Below are positions 52,299 to 60,831 of a stretch of DNA of 64,000 nucleotides, one piece after another; position 1 is the first letter of the stretch; every line of letters begins with the position of its first letter. A program made the translations under genes and the position numbers. Source of the DNA: Novosphingobium sp. (lineage in GTDB: Bacteria; Pseudomonadota; Alphaproteobacteria; Sphingomonadales; Sphingomonadaceae). The stretch is from assembly GCF_039595395.1 (NCBI RefSeq), contig NZ_JBCNLP010000001.1, positions 1,426,001 through 1,490,000 on the forward strand. Reading direction: 5' to 3'. Under the pieces are notes generated by a model. That model was not told the DNA's origin. It ran no database searches and was given only the letters and a program-made list of their open reading frames with translations.

Positions 52299-52985
52299 AT
52301 GACCCAGCATGACCTTCAAGCCTATGATCCTTCAGCCTATCCGCCCATGGCCGTCACCGTCGATCTGGTGCTGATGAGCGTGGTGGAAGGGCAGTTGACG
52401 GTGCTGCTCCAGCGGCGCGACCAGCCGCCTTTCGCGGGCGTTCTGGCGCTGCCGGGCGGCTTCGTCGGCCCGGCGGAAGGGCTGGGTGAGGCCGCCGCGC
52501 GGGTGCTTTCCAGCAAGGCCGGTTTCGGCGGGAAGCAGGCATGGCTGGAGCAGCTCTACACCTTTGGCGCCCCCGCGCGCGATCCGCGCATGCGTATCGT
52601 CAGCGTGGCCTATTTCGCGCTTCTGCCTGCGGGAGAACTGGCGGAGGCCGTGGCGGCGGGGCAGGGGCTGGTGCAGATGCCGCTGGCCGCGATGGAGGAG
52701 GCGCTTGCCTTCGACCACGTTGGGATCGTCGCGCTGGCCCATGAAAGGTTGAAGGGCAAGCTGGACTATACGCCGCTGGCCTTCGCCCTGCTGCCCGCGC
52801 TTTTCACCCTGCGCGATCTGCAGGCGGTGCATGAGGCCATTCTGGGCACCTCGCTCAACAAGCCCGCTTTCCGCCGCCGCATGCTGGACAGCGGCTGGAT
52901 CGCACCCACCGGTGAGCGCGAGGTCGAAACCGCCTTCCGCCCCGCAGAACTCTATCGCTGCGTGGCGGAAGGCGGGGTTATTTAG
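52299..52985 (+). CDS. nrtR: NrtR, Nudix-related transcriptional repressor of NAD metabolism
   Basis: 228 aa from ATG 52299 (TTG 52293 is possible). The N-terminal Nudix-like domain has AVTVDLVLMSVVEGQLTVLLQRRDQPPFAGVLALPGGFVGPAEGLGEAAARVLSSKAGF: the Nudix box is degenerate (the REXXEE catalytic core is replaced by ARVLSSKA), as expected for a sensor of ADP-ribose rather than an enzyme. The C-terminal winged helix is FTLRDLQAVHEAILGTSLNKPAFRRRMLDSGWI. It should repress the divergent nadM-nadV-DraG unit. Its end overlaps the convergent BASS gene by 4 bp. Confidence 0.93.
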   Translation: MTQHDLQAYDPSAYPPMAVTVDLVLMSVVEGQLTVLLQRRDQPPFAGVLALPGGFVGPAEGLGEAAARVLSSKAGFGGKQAWLEQLYTFGAPARDPRMRIVSVAYFALLPAGELAEAVAAGQGLVQMPLAAMEEALAFDHVGIVALAHERLKGKLDYTPLAFALLPALFTLRDLQAVHEAILGTSLNKPAFRRRMLDSGWIAPTGEREVETAFRPAELYRCVAEGGVI

Positions 52986-53998
52986 GCGTTCAGGGCGTTG
53001 CCGGGCATGGCGGCGGCTTGCTGGTCGCGGGCGCCATAGCGCCGGGCCAGCGTGGCGCAGACGAAAAGCTGGGCCTGATGGAACAGCATCAGCGGCAGCA
53101 CGATCATGCCCACCGCATGGCCGGGGAACAGGATGGTCGCCATCGGCAGGCCGCCCGCCATGCTCTTCTTCGAACCGCAGAAGACGATGGCGATCTCGTC
53201 GGGAATGTCGAAGCCGAAGCGGCGGCTGGCCCATGTCGTGGCGCCGATCACCAGCGCCAGCACCAGCAGGCACAGCCCCAGCACCACCGCCAGATCCCAG
53301 GCCGAAAGCTGTGACCACACGCCCGCCACCATGCCCGCGCTGAAGGCGGCATAGACCACCAGCAGCACCGATCCGCGATCCACAACCGAGGTCAGTGTGC
53401 GATGGCGCAGCAGCCAGTCGCCGATCAGCGGGCGCGCGGCCTGACCCACCACGAAGGGCAGCAGGATCTGCATGCCGATGTCCTCCAGCGCCTTGGTGGA
53501 AAAGCCCACGCTCGATCCGGGCAGCAGCAGCGAGACCAGCAGCGGGGTGATCACCACCCCCAGCAGGTTGGACACAGAGGCGCTGCACAAAGCGGCGGGC
53601 ACATTGCCGCGCGCGATCGAGGTGAAGGCGATCGAGCTTTGCACCGTGGAGGGCAGCAGGCAGAGATAGAGCATCCCCACCAGCAGATCATGCGGCAGGA
53701 AGGGGCGCAGCGTGCCTTGCAGCGCAAGGCCGATCAGCGGGAAGAGGATAAAGGTGCTGGCAAAGGTCAGCCCCTGCAGCCGCCAGTTCGCCAGCCCCGA
53801 CCACACCGCCTGAGGCGAAAGCCGCGCGCCATAGAGGAAGAACAGCAGCGCCACCGCCACGTTGACCGCCGCATCGGCAATCACCTTGCCGGAGCCTTGC
53901 GCGGGCAGCAGTGCGGCCAGACCCACCGTGCCGATGAGCAGCAGCAGATAGGGATCGATCGGCAGGCGGGCGATCATGTTGCGGAGGGTGGATATCAT
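52982..53998 (-). CDS. Bile acid:Na+ symporter (BASS/SBF-like) family transporter
   Basis: 338 aa with about ten hydrophobic segments. LLPSTVQSSIAFTSIARGNVPAALCSASVSNLLGVVITPLLVSLLL (about 112-157) carries the crossed-helix and Na+-site pattern of the SBF-like group, and DEIAIVFCGSKKSMAGGLPMATILFPG (about 262-288) the second conserved stretch. The substrate of this subgroup is unsettled (organic anions, possibly pyruvate-type acids). Divergent from a LysR gene that probably controls it. Confidence 0.88.
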   Translation of the reverse strand: MISTLRNMIARLPIDPYLLLLIGTVGLAALLPAQGSGKVIADAAVNVAVALLFFLYGARLSPQAVWSGLANWRLQGLTFASTFILFPLIGLALQGTLRPFLPHDLLVGMLYLCLLPSTVQSSIAFTSIARGNVPAALCSASVSNLLGVVITPLLVSLLLPGSSVGFSTKALEDIGMQILLPFVVGQAARPLIGDWLLRHRTLTSVVDRGSVLLVVYAAFSAGMVAGVWSQLSAWDLAVVLGLCLLVLALVIGATTWASRRFGFDIPDEIAIVFCGSKKSMAGGLPMATILFPGHAVGMIVLPLMLFHQAQLFVCATLARRYGARDQQAAAMPGNALNA

Positions 53999-54080
53999 GG
54001 CGAAACTCCCTGTTGGTTGCTTCGGAAATTAGGCCTGCAAAGGGTGATGCACAATTCTGGTGACCGTGGTAACAGTCATC

Positions 54081-54953
54081 ATGGATTATGATAACCAGAG
54101 CGGAATGATCCCGCCCGACCTGCTGCGTGCGCTCGTCGCCGTAGCTCAGGCGGGCACCTTTACCGGTGCCGCGCGCGCGTTGGGCTTGCGCCAGTCGACG
54201 ATCAGCCAGCAGATCAAGCGGTTGGAGGAACTGACCGGCCGCCGCCTTTTCGACCGCGATACCCATCGTGTCAGCGTGACGGCGCAGGGCGAGGCGATGC
54301 TCGACCATGCCCGCCGTGTGCTCGATGCGCATGAGCGGATGGGGCGTTACCTGTCGGGAACACGGCTGCGCGGGCGGCTGCGGATCGGCGCTTCGGAGGA
54401 TTTCGTGCTCTCAGCTTTGCCCGATGTGCTGGCCGATTTCGTGCGGCGCTCGCCCGAGGTCACGCTGGAGCTGACCGCCGGTTTGAGCGAGACGCTTTAT
54501 GAGCAGTTCGATGCTGGGCTGCTCGATGTGCTGCTGGTCAAACGCAGCCGGGGCGATACGCGCGGCACCACTGTGTGGAGCGAGCCCATCGTCTGGGTGG
54601 GCCGCCCCGATTACCGCCCGCCGGTTGGCGAACCTCTGCCGCTGCTGCTCTATCCGCCGCCCAGCGTGACCCGCGCCCGCGCGCTGGAGGTGCTGGAGCG
54701 CATCGGACAACCCTGGCATATCGCGCTCACCAGCGCGAGCCTGGCCGGGCTGACGGCGGCGGCGCGCGCCGGGATCGGGGTGATGCCGCATTCGGCGCGG
54801 CTGATGCCGCCGGGGCTGGCGGTGGTGCTGGCCGGGCTGCCCGCCCTGCCGATGGTGGAGTTCGTGATGATCGGGCCGGGCGGGCACCATCCGCTGGCCG
54901 ATGCGCTGAGCGCCGCGATTATGCAATGGGCAACGTCGGCGCGGGCGCGTTAG
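54081..54953 (+). CDS. LysR-family regulator divergent from the BASS transporter
   Basis: 290 aa from ATG 54081 (GTG 54060 also in frame). HTH: IPPDLLRALVAVAQAGTFTGAARALGLRQSTISQQIKRLEELTGRRLFDRDTHRVSVTAQGEAML. The effector domain follows (RLRIGASEDFVLSALPDVLADFVRRSPEVTLELTAG). The intergenic region of about 80 bp to the transporter contains TGCA-N8-TGCA (54036-54051), a weak candidate binding site. Confidence 0.87.
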   Translation: MDYDNQSGMIPPDLLRALVAVAQAGTFTGAARALGLRQSTISQQIKRLEELTGRRLFDRDTHRVSVTAQGEAMLDHARRVLDAHERMGRYLSGTRLRGRLRIGASEDFVLSALPDVLADFVRRSPEVTLELTAGLSETLYEQFDAGLLDVLLVKRSRGDTRGTTVWSEPIVWVGRPDYRPPVGEPLPLLLYPPPSVTRARALEVLERIGQPWHIALTSASLAGLTAAARAGIGVMPHSARLMPPGLAVVLAGLPALPMVEFVMIGPGGHHPLADALSAAIMQWATSARAR

Positions 54954-54967
54954 GGCGAGTCTGTTTG

Positions 54968-55073
54968 AAAATCCGGCGGAAGAGCCGGATTTTGCGGCAC
55001 CAGCCCGCTCCCCCGCCCGGCCACCCACAGGATACGACCGATGCGTGACCGGGCGAGGAAGCGGACTGGTGCC
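54968..55073 (+). repeat. Bipartite palindromic repeat, copy C
   Basis: Small hairpin AAAATCCGGC (54968-54977), GGAAGA, complement (54984-54993); large hairpin arms 54996-55026 and 55043-55073 with several mismatches in the right arm, loop ACAGGATACGACCGAT. It follows the LysR stop by 14 bp, between convergent genes. Confidence 0.87.
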
Positions 55074-55081
55074 GGGCAGCG

Positions 55082-55495
55082 CTACTGCAGCAGCAGCGAC
55101 GGCGCAGGCCGATGCGCCGGAATGCTCAGCGCCATCATGATCCGTGTCGAGCAGATCGCGCAATCCAGCGCGCTGGCGATCTCCTTGTCGCAGGAGAGGC
55201 AGGCCTTGCGCGAAAAGCGTCCATCGATCAGGTCGAGCAGCAGATGCTCGTCCTCGGAGATATCCGGGCCGTCCCCGGCGCGCAGCGGGCGGCCAAGGCC
55301 GATCTCATAGAGATGGATCAGGCTGTCCAGCACCGGGGTCAGCATGATGCAGTCATGGTCGCCCAGCACGCGTGTCAGGCTGGGCTGCACCGCCTGACCG
55401 GTCAGCCGCGCCTCGCTCCAGCAGCGGATCGCGTCGACCAGCATGGGGGTGGGCGCGGTGGTCTGGTGGATCGGCGGCGAGACGTGACGGGTCAT
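55082..55495 (-). CDS. Hypothetical protein with C-terminal Cys pairs
   Basis: 137 aa from ATG 55495 (AGGAAGGA upstream). Helical, soluble; the N-terminal half includes MLVDAIRCWSEARLTGQAVQPSLTRVLGDHDCIMLTPVLDSLIHLYEIGLGRPL, and the C-terminal part has CLSCDKEIASALDCAIC: two C..C pairs separated by 10 residues, suggesting a Zn or redox site. Similar short proteins occur across Sphingomonadales, but no function is known to me. It stands alone, flanked by repeat copy C. Confidence 0.7.
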   Translation of the reverse strand: MTRHVSPPIHQTTAPTPMLVDAIRCWSEARLTGQAVQPSLTRVLGDHDCIMLTPVLDSLIHLYEIGLGRPLRAGDGPDISEDEHLLLDLIDGRFSRKACLSCDKEIASALDCAICSTRIMMALSIPAHRPAPSLLLQ

Positions 55496-55590
55496 GGATG
55501 GTCCTTCCTGAGCAGCCCTCATGCTGTGTGAATGTCGCTTGTTGCGATTGATTCTTAACTAGATGAGGGCGGCGTCAGGAGCAAGCCTTT

Positions 55591-56718
55591 TCAGGCGGAA
55601 ATATTCTCCCCGCTCAGATGGCGCAATCGGGGCAGGGCGAGGGCGGGGTCGCGTTCGCTGACCCAGTCGATGAACCCCGCGACGCGCTTGTCCAGCTTGG
55701 CCGCATGGCCTGAGGCAATGTCGGCAAGGCGGTGATCGAGCGTGGGATTGGCAAAACGCGCCAGCGTCGTCTCGACATAGGCTGCCGCCTGATCGCCCAG
55801 ACCATGGGCGGTAAAGCCGGGCACGACTTCCTGCGCGTAAAGGGCTTTGAGTGCGGCGAGCGTTTGCGGGTCCTGCATCACCTCGCGCACTGTCTGCCCG
55901 GCTGGGCTGCCCGCATCGAGCCAGCGCTGCGCCATCCATGTGTGGCCCAGATTGAGGATATGCAGCTTGAGCCTCTCGTAAGGCTCAAGATCGTCGGTCA
56001 GCACGACATCGGGGTGGGTGAAGGGCATGGCCAGCCCCGGTTGGCGCTCCACCGCCCAGAGCGCATAGGGTTCGGCAATGGCGCCGATCGGTTCGATGGG
56101 TTCCGAGACAATGCGGTCGACCAGCGTGTTGATCCAGAGGCAATCCTCCAGCAGCCACGTCAGGAAGGCCTGTTCGGCTCCGGCCTGCCTGGCCAGATCG
56201 CCGATGATGCCGCGCAGCACCTCACCATTGCGGCGCACCAGCTCGCAGGGAAGGATCGTGACCGGCGAGCCGCCATCTTGCCAGCGGTGATGCAGCAGCG
56301 CCAGCAGCATGGCGGGGAAGCTGTGCGGGCGGGTGTCGCTGTTCAGGTCAAGCTGGCGGTCCTCGTCGGCCAGCCTGTAGCCCTGATCGCCGGTGTTGGA
56401 GATGACATAGGTCGCCTCCTGCCCGAAACGGGCCTTCAAAGCCTCCCATTGCGTGGAGGCCGCGAGACCTGCCGCCACGCTGCGCACGGTGACCGTCTGC
56501 TCGACGGGGGTGTGATCCTCGGCAAGGCCGCGCAGGATGACGGGATAGCCCTCGGGCGCGCCGAAAGCGGCCACGCGGCGCGCGCGCTGCGGGTCCATCG
56601 TGGTCTGCACGACGGTGATGGGGGGCACGCTCTGCCCCGCCTCGCGCGCCTGCGATGCGAAGAGGTCCACATGCGCCTGCAGGAAGCGGCTGGTGCCGAA
56701 CTGGAAGATGGCCGTCAT
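55591..56718 (-). CDS. uxaB: Tagaturonate reductase (altronate oxidoreductase, mannitol-dehydrogenase family)
   Basis: 375 aa long-chain polyol dehydrogenase. IFQFGTSRFLQAHVDLFASQA (residues 4-24) is the N-terminal nucleotide-binding region; ISNTGDQGY, ILPCELVRRNGEVLRGIIGDLARQ and LWINTLVDRIVSEPIEP (with D/N..V.RI) are family motifs; LKLHILNLGHTWMA holds the catalytic Lys/Asn/His set (K...N..H). It reduces tagaturonate to altronate with NADH. Placement after uxaC and uxaA makes the galacturonate assignment preferable to fructuronate reductase. Confidence 0.9.
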   Translation of the reverse strand: MTAIFQFGTSRFLQAHVDLFASQAREAGQSVPPITVVQTTMDPQRARRVAAFGAPEGYPVILRGLAEDHTPVEQTVTVRSVAAGLAASTQWEALKARFGQEATYVISNTGDQGYRLADEDRQLDLNSDTRPHSFPAMLLALLHHRWQDGGSPVTILPCELVRRNGEVLRGIIGDLARQAGAEQAFLTWLLEDCLWINTLVDRIVSEPIEPIGAIAEPYALWAVERQPGLAMPFTHPDVVLTDDLEPYERLKLHILNLGHTWMAQRWLDAGSPAGQTVREVMQDPQTLAALKALYAQEVVPGFTAHGLGDQAAAYVETTLARFANPTLDHRLADIASGHAAKLDKRVAGFIDWVSERDPALALPRLRHLSGENISA

Positions 56719-56761
56719 GGTCGTGCTTTCGGGTGACTGAGAAGGGAGGCATTGTCTTGGC

Positions 56762-56867
56762 GGTGCCTGCCCATTTCCCCGCCCGGCCACTCATCGGCAG
56801 TATCCTGTGGGTGGCCGGGCGGGGAAGAGGGCTGGTGCCGCAAAATCCGGCTCTTCTGCCGGATTTT
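56762..56867 (-). repeat. Bipartite palindromic repeat, copy D (reverse orientation)
   Basis: Large hairpin arms 56762-56792 and 56809-56839 (the left arm diverged), loop ATCGGCAGTATCCTGT; small hairpin AAAATCCGGC (56842-56851), TCTTCT, complement (56858-56867). Read on the minus strand the order is small hairpin then large hairpin, as in copies B and C. It lies inside the uxa cluster between uxaC and uxaB. Confidence 0.87.
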
Positions 56868-56878
56868 CAAACAGACGC

Positions 56879-58318
56879 TCAGGCGGCCTTGCTGTCGCTC
56901 AGCGGCTCCTCGATGCGATAGGCCTGCTTGACCAGCCCGTTGGTCATGTCATGGGCCAGCTCGGCGGCTTCCCAGTCCTCAAGGCGGTGCTCGGCCACCA
57001 GACGGGCGAGGAAGGCGCAATCGACCCGCCGCGCGACATCATGGCGCGAGGGGATCGACAGGAACGCCCGCGTGTCATCGTTGAAGCCTACGGTGTTGTA
57101 GAAGCCCGCCGTCTCGGTGGTTGTTTCGCGGAAGCGGCGCATGCCTTCCGGGCTGTCATGGAACCACCATGCCGGGCCCAGCTTGAGGCAGGGGTAATGC
57201 CCGGCCAACGGCGCCAGTTCGCGGGCATAGACGCTTTCATCCAGCGTGAAGAGGATGATCGACAGGTCCGGATTGTTGCCATGCCGGTCGAGCAGGGGCT
57301 TCAACGCATGGACGTAATCGGTGCGGGTGGGAATGTCGGCGCCCTTGTCGCGGCCATGGCTGTGGAACAGGCCGTCATTGTGGTTGCGGCAGGCGCCGGG
57401 GTGGATCTGCATCACCATGCCGTCCTCCGCCGACATGCCCGCCATTTCGGTGAGCATCTGGGCGCGGAAGAGTTCGGCATCGGCTGGCGTCCAGTCGCCC
57501 TTGGTCACCTTGGCGAACAGCGCCTCGGCTTCGGCGGGGGAGAGGTTGGCGGTCAGCGCGGTGGGGTGGCCGTGGTCGGTGGCGGTGGCGCCCGCCGCGC
57601 GGAAATCGGCGCGGCGCTTGCGATGGGCGGCCAGATAACCCTTCCAGCTCCAGACATCCTCGCCGGTGAGGTCGGCGAAACGGGCCATCGATTTGGCGAA
57701 TTTCTCATGCTCGACATCGATCACCGCATCGGGGCGATAGGTGGTGACCACGCGGCCCTTCCAGCCCGACTGATGGATGCGATGATGCGCCGAAAGGTCG
57801 TCCTGAGGGCCCTCGGTGGTGGCGAGGAAGTCGATCTTGAAGCGGTCGAACAGGGCGCGGGGGCGGAAGGCCTCGGTCGCCAGCGCCTCGTTGATCGTGT
57901 CGAAATAAAGGTCGGCGGAAGCGGCCTCCAGCGCCACCTCGATCCCGAAGACCGAAGCGAAGACATGGTCGAGCCACAGGCGCGAGGGCGTGCCGCGAAA
58001 CAGGTGATAATTGGCGGCGAACAGGTTCCACGCCTTGCGCGGATCGGTGGCGGGCACGCCCTGGCGGTGCGGAATGGCCAGATCGTCCAACGCGATGCCC
58101 TGGCTGTAGAGCATGCGGTAGACGTAATGGTCGGGCGCCAGGAACAGCTCGGTGGCGTTGGTCCAATTGTGGTTGTCGGCAAACCACAGCGGATCGGTAT
58201 GGCCGTGCGGGCTGATGATCGGCAGGTCGGCGATGCTGCCGTAAAGCTCGCGCGCGATGGCGCGCTGCGTGGGGTCGCTGGAGAACAGACGGTCAGGATT
58301 CAGGGCAAGTTTGCGCAT
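56879..58318 (-). CDS. uxaC: Uronate isomerase (glucuronate/galacturonate isomerase)
   Basis: 479 aa amidohydrolase-fold enzyme converting D-galacturonate to tagaturonate (and glucuronate to fructuronate). Conserved: LPIISPHGHTDPLWFADN (His-x-His metal site, about 34-51), LFLAPDHYVYRMLYSQG, FATTEG-type LATTEGPQDDL, VVTTYRPDA, MVMQIHPGACRNHND, and HDVARRVDCAFLARLVAEHRL near the C-terminus. ATG 58318. Between uxaA (44-bp gap) and uxaB (160-bp gap, occupied by a palindromic repeat). Confidence 0.96.
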   Translation of the reverse strand: MRKLALNPDRLFSSDPTQRAIARELYGSIADLPIISPHGHTDPLWFADNHNWTNATELFLAPDHYVYRMLYSQGIALDDLAIPHRQGVPATDPRKAWNLFAANYHLFRGTPSRLWLDHVFASVFGIEVALEAASADLYFDTINEALATEAFRPRALFDRFKIDFLATTEGPQDDLSAHHRIHQSGWKGRVVTTYRPDAVIDVEHEKFAKSMARFADLTGEDVWSWKGYLAAHRKRRADFRAAGATATDHGHPTALTANLSPAEAEALFAKVTKGDWTPADAELFRAQMLTEMAGMSAEDGMVMQIHPGACRNHNDGLFHSHGRDKGADIPTRTDYVHALKPLLDRHGNNPDLSIILFTLDESVYARELAPLAGHYPCLKLGPAWWFHDSPEGMRRFRETTTETAGFYNTVGFNDDTRAFLSIPSRHDVARRVDCAFLARLVAEHRLEDWEAAELAHDMTNGLVKQAYRIEEPLSDSKAA

Positions 58319-58362
58319 CGTGGATACCTGCTGTGGAAGGTTGGGATCTTGGGTGAGGGGGA

Positions 58363-59874
58363 TTAAAGCGTCACGCCGCGTTTCCAGATGCCGATGGCGC
58401 GTTCCTCATTCACCTCATTGCGGGCCTGTTTGCCGCTGGCGGTGGCGATGATGAGGTCGAGCAGGTCATCCGCGCAGGCCTCCATGCCCGTTTCGAAGAC
58501 CTGGCCCGCATCGTAATCGATCCAGCCCGGCTTGTTGGTGGCCAGCGCCGAATTGGAGGCAATCTTGAGTGTGGGCACCGGGCTGCCCAGCGGTGTGCCG
58601 CGCCCGGTGGAGAACAGCGTGATCGTCGCCCCCGCCGCCGCCAGAGCGGTGGTCGAGACGGCATCATTGCCCGGCGCCTCCAGCACGGTGAGGCCGTTCA
58701 CGCGGGTCTGCTCGCCATAGTCGATGACATCCATCACCGTGGCGAGGCCGCCCTTCTGGATCGCGCCGAGCGACTTTTCCTCTAGCGTGGTGATGCCGCC
58801 CGCGATGTTGCCGGGGCTGGGGTTTTCCGAGACCGGCTCGCCATGTTCGAGGAAGTAGCGTTTGAAGCGGTTGGTGACTTCAGCGAGGCGGTTGAACACC
58901 TCCGCATTGTCGGCGCGTTCCATCAGGAATTGCTCGGCGCCGAAGATTTCCGGGATTTCGGTGAGGATCGCGGTGCCGCCGGCATTGGTGACGGCATCGG
59001 CCATCCGCCCGATCAGCGCATTGGCGGTGAGGCCGCTCATCGCATCCGATCCGCCGCATTTCACGCCGAGGCGCAGGGCGGACAGGGGCACGCTCTGGCG
59101 TTTGTCGTTAGCAGCCAGATCGACCAGTTCAGACAGCAGCGCCATGCCAGCGGTGAACTCGTCGCTCTCGCTCTGGGCGCGCAAGACCCGCAGGCGCTCG
59201 CGGCGCTCGGGGGGGATGCGTGCCAGCATGCCGTCGAGCTGGTTCGACTCGCAGCCCAGCCCCAGCAGCAGCACGCCGCCCGCATTGGGGTTCTGCGCCA
59301 GAGCCGCCAGAATGGCCGCCGTCCCGTCGAGATCCGCGCCAAGCTGCGAGCAGCCGAAGGGGTGGTTGAAGGCGTTGATGCCATCGATGCGGCCCGCGAA
59401 CAGCGCCTCGCCCTTGCTGGCCAGCCGCTCGCCCAGGCGACCGACGCAGCCGACGGTGGGGAGAATCCAGATCTCGTTGCGGGTGCCCACGCGGCCATCC
59501 GGGCGCAGATAGCCTTCGAATGTGCGCTTCACCACAGGGGCAGTCGCATGGCGGGCGGCGGGGTGGTCGCTGGCGGTGTAGGTGACCTCGCCCGAGAGGC
59601 CGGTGCGCAGATTGTGGCTGTGCACATGCTCGCCCGTGGCGATGGGGGCGGTGGCAAGGCCGATGGGCGCGCGATAGCGATGCACCCGCTCCCCGGCGGC
59701 GATGGGGTGGAGCGCGAATTTGTGTCCGCGCGGAATTGCATCGCGCAGGGTGATGGCCTGCCCGTCGATTTCGACGCTCTGGCCGCTGTCCAGCGCGGTC
59801 AGCGCGACGGCCACGTCATCTTCTTGAGCCACTCTGAAAAACTGCGGGATCGCCGCCTGAGCCGTTTCTGTCAT
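58363..59874 (-). CDS. uxaA: Altronate dehydratase
   Basis: 503 aa. The N-terminal SAF domain (about residues 1-100) includes GHKFALHPIAAGERVHRYRAPIGLATAPIATGEHVHSHNL; the C-terminal D-galactarate dehydratase/altronate hydrolase domain follows (GRVGTRNEIWILPTVGCVGRLG, FNHPFGCSQLG, LLLGLGCESNQLD, GVKCGGSDAMSGLTANALIGR, ILTEIPEIFGAEQFL). It makes 2-keto-3-deoxygluconate from altronate. First gene of the unit; a LacI-type operator-like sequence lies 39-52 bp upstream of its start. The KdgK/KdgA genes needed next are not in the window. Confidence 0.95.
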   Translation of the reverse strand: MTETAQAAIPQFFRVAQEDDVAVALTALDSGQSVEIDGQAITLRDAIPRGHKFALHPIAAGERVHRYRAPIGLATAPIATGEHVHSHNLRTGLSGEVTYTASDHPAARHATAPVVKRTFEGYLRPDGRVGTRNEIWILPTVGCVGRLGERLASKGEALFAGRIDGINAFNHPFGCSQLGADLDGTAAILAALAQNPNAGGVLLLGLGCESNQLDGMLARIPPERRERLRVLRAQSESDEFTAGMALLSELVDLAANDKRQSVPLSALRLGVKCGGSDAMSGLTANALIGRMADAVTNAGGTAILTEIPEIFGAEQFLMERADNAEVFNRLAEVTNRFKRYFLEHGEPVSENPSPGNIAGGITTLEEKSLGAIQKGGLATVMDVIDYGEQTRVNGLTVLEAPGNDAVSTTALAAAGATITLFSTGRGTPLGSPVPTLKIASNSALATNKPGWIDYDAGQVFETGMEACADDLLDLIIATASGKQARNEVNEERAIGIWKRGVTL

Positions 59875-59912
59875 GCGGTGTCATATACAATCTTCGGGCG
59901 ATTGGCACAAGC

Positions 59913-59926
59913 TGCTAACGTTGGCA
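59913..59926. promoter_or_regulatory. LacI-family operator-like site upstream of uxaA
   Basis: TGCTAACGTTGGCA is a 14-bp dyad centred on CG with one mismatched pair, the form typical of LacI/GntR-type sugar-acid regulators. A second TTGGCA half lies at 59902-59907. No regulator gene is nearby. Confidence 0.5.
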
Positions 59927-59973
59927 AAGGCCATTTTGCGCGCGGCCATGGCCGATCGAAGGCTCAGCCGGTT

Positions 59974-60591
59974 TTAGAGCGGCTTGCCGTCCTTGTCGGT
60001 GATCTCCTGACTGTAGGAACAGCCATAGAGCGTCTTGCCCGGCGCGGTGCTGACGTTGGAAATCTCGCGCGTGATGGTGGTGTGCAGGCCGAAGCTTTCC
60101 CCGGCGGCGGGCGGGATGCGGTGCTCGGCCACCACCTTGTTGCCGAGGAATTTGCGGAAGGTCAGCTTTTTCTCGATCTCGGCGCGGGTGCCCTTGCCGG
60201 CGGCGACCAGGCTGTCGATCAGCGGCTCGGCGTCCATGGAATTGGCGATGCCTTCCTCTTGCGCGATCACCGCAGGGTCGGGCAGATCGAGGATGGCCAC
60301 CACCCCCGAGGCGGTAAAGCCGATATGGGAGGTGCTGTAATGCCCCGCCACGGTGATCGGCGCGGGCAGGGCATATTCATTCATATAGGGATTGTGCGAG
60401 TCCACCTTGTGCCATCCCTTTTTCGCGTCGGGCGCATCCGGCCCGCCGCTGGCCAGCGCCAGCGCAAAGCCGGTGTAGGTCGGCGCATCCAGTTTGCAGG
60501 CGATGGCATCGGCCACATCGATGGCGGCGGGATCGGGCTCCGGCGCGGGGTCGGCGGCGAGCATGGCGAGCGCAAGGAGCAAAGGCTTCAT
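59974..60591 (-). CDS. Hypothetical exported protein
   Basis: 205 aa from ATG 60591. A short signal peptide or lipoprotein-like leader (MKPLLLALAMLAADPAPEP) is followed by DVADAIACKLDAPTYTGFALAL and a beta-rich domain with a second Cys near the C-terminus (KTLYGCSYSQEITDKDG), which could form a disulfide with the first. I do not recognise the family. It is transcribed away from the Wadjet genes. Confidence 0.65.
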   Translation of the reverse strand: MKPLLLALAMLAADPAPEPDPAAIDVADAIACKLDAPTYTGFALALASGGPDAPDAKKGWHKVDSHNPYMNEYALPAPITVAGHYSTSHIGFTASGVVAILDLPDPAVIAQEEGIANSMDAEPLIDSLVAAGKGTRAEIEKKLTFRKFLGNKVVAEHRIPPAAGESFGLHTTITREISNVSTAPGKTLYGCSYSQEITDKDGKPL

Positions 60592-60831
60592 ACGGGACGG
60601 TATAGATCGCTGCCGGACCGGCGCAACCATCGGCTCGTCGTGCCGGGCGGGCAGGCGCGCATCAATCCTGTGGATCAAAACCAGGGCGTGCTTGCGGGGC
60701 CAAATGCAGCGGGCCTAAGGCGCCGCCCCCGCTGACCCCGGTGCGTGGGTTGGTCTGGAAGGCTCGGTCAAGGTCGTTATTCAGGTGCATGTCGTAAAGC
60801 GAAAATCCCGCCGGGCGCAGGTTATGGCCTG
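60592..60831. other. Intergenic region upstream of jetA
   Basis: 240 bp between divergent genes. I find no strong -35/-10 pair, operator palindrome or terminator in it. The jetA start has only a weak CAGG-type ribosome-binding sequence. Confidence 0.4.

Noticed and set aside
58843..60735. 630-codon plus-strand open frame opposite uxaA
   Set aside because: Antisense to altronate dehydratase; no recognisable domain.
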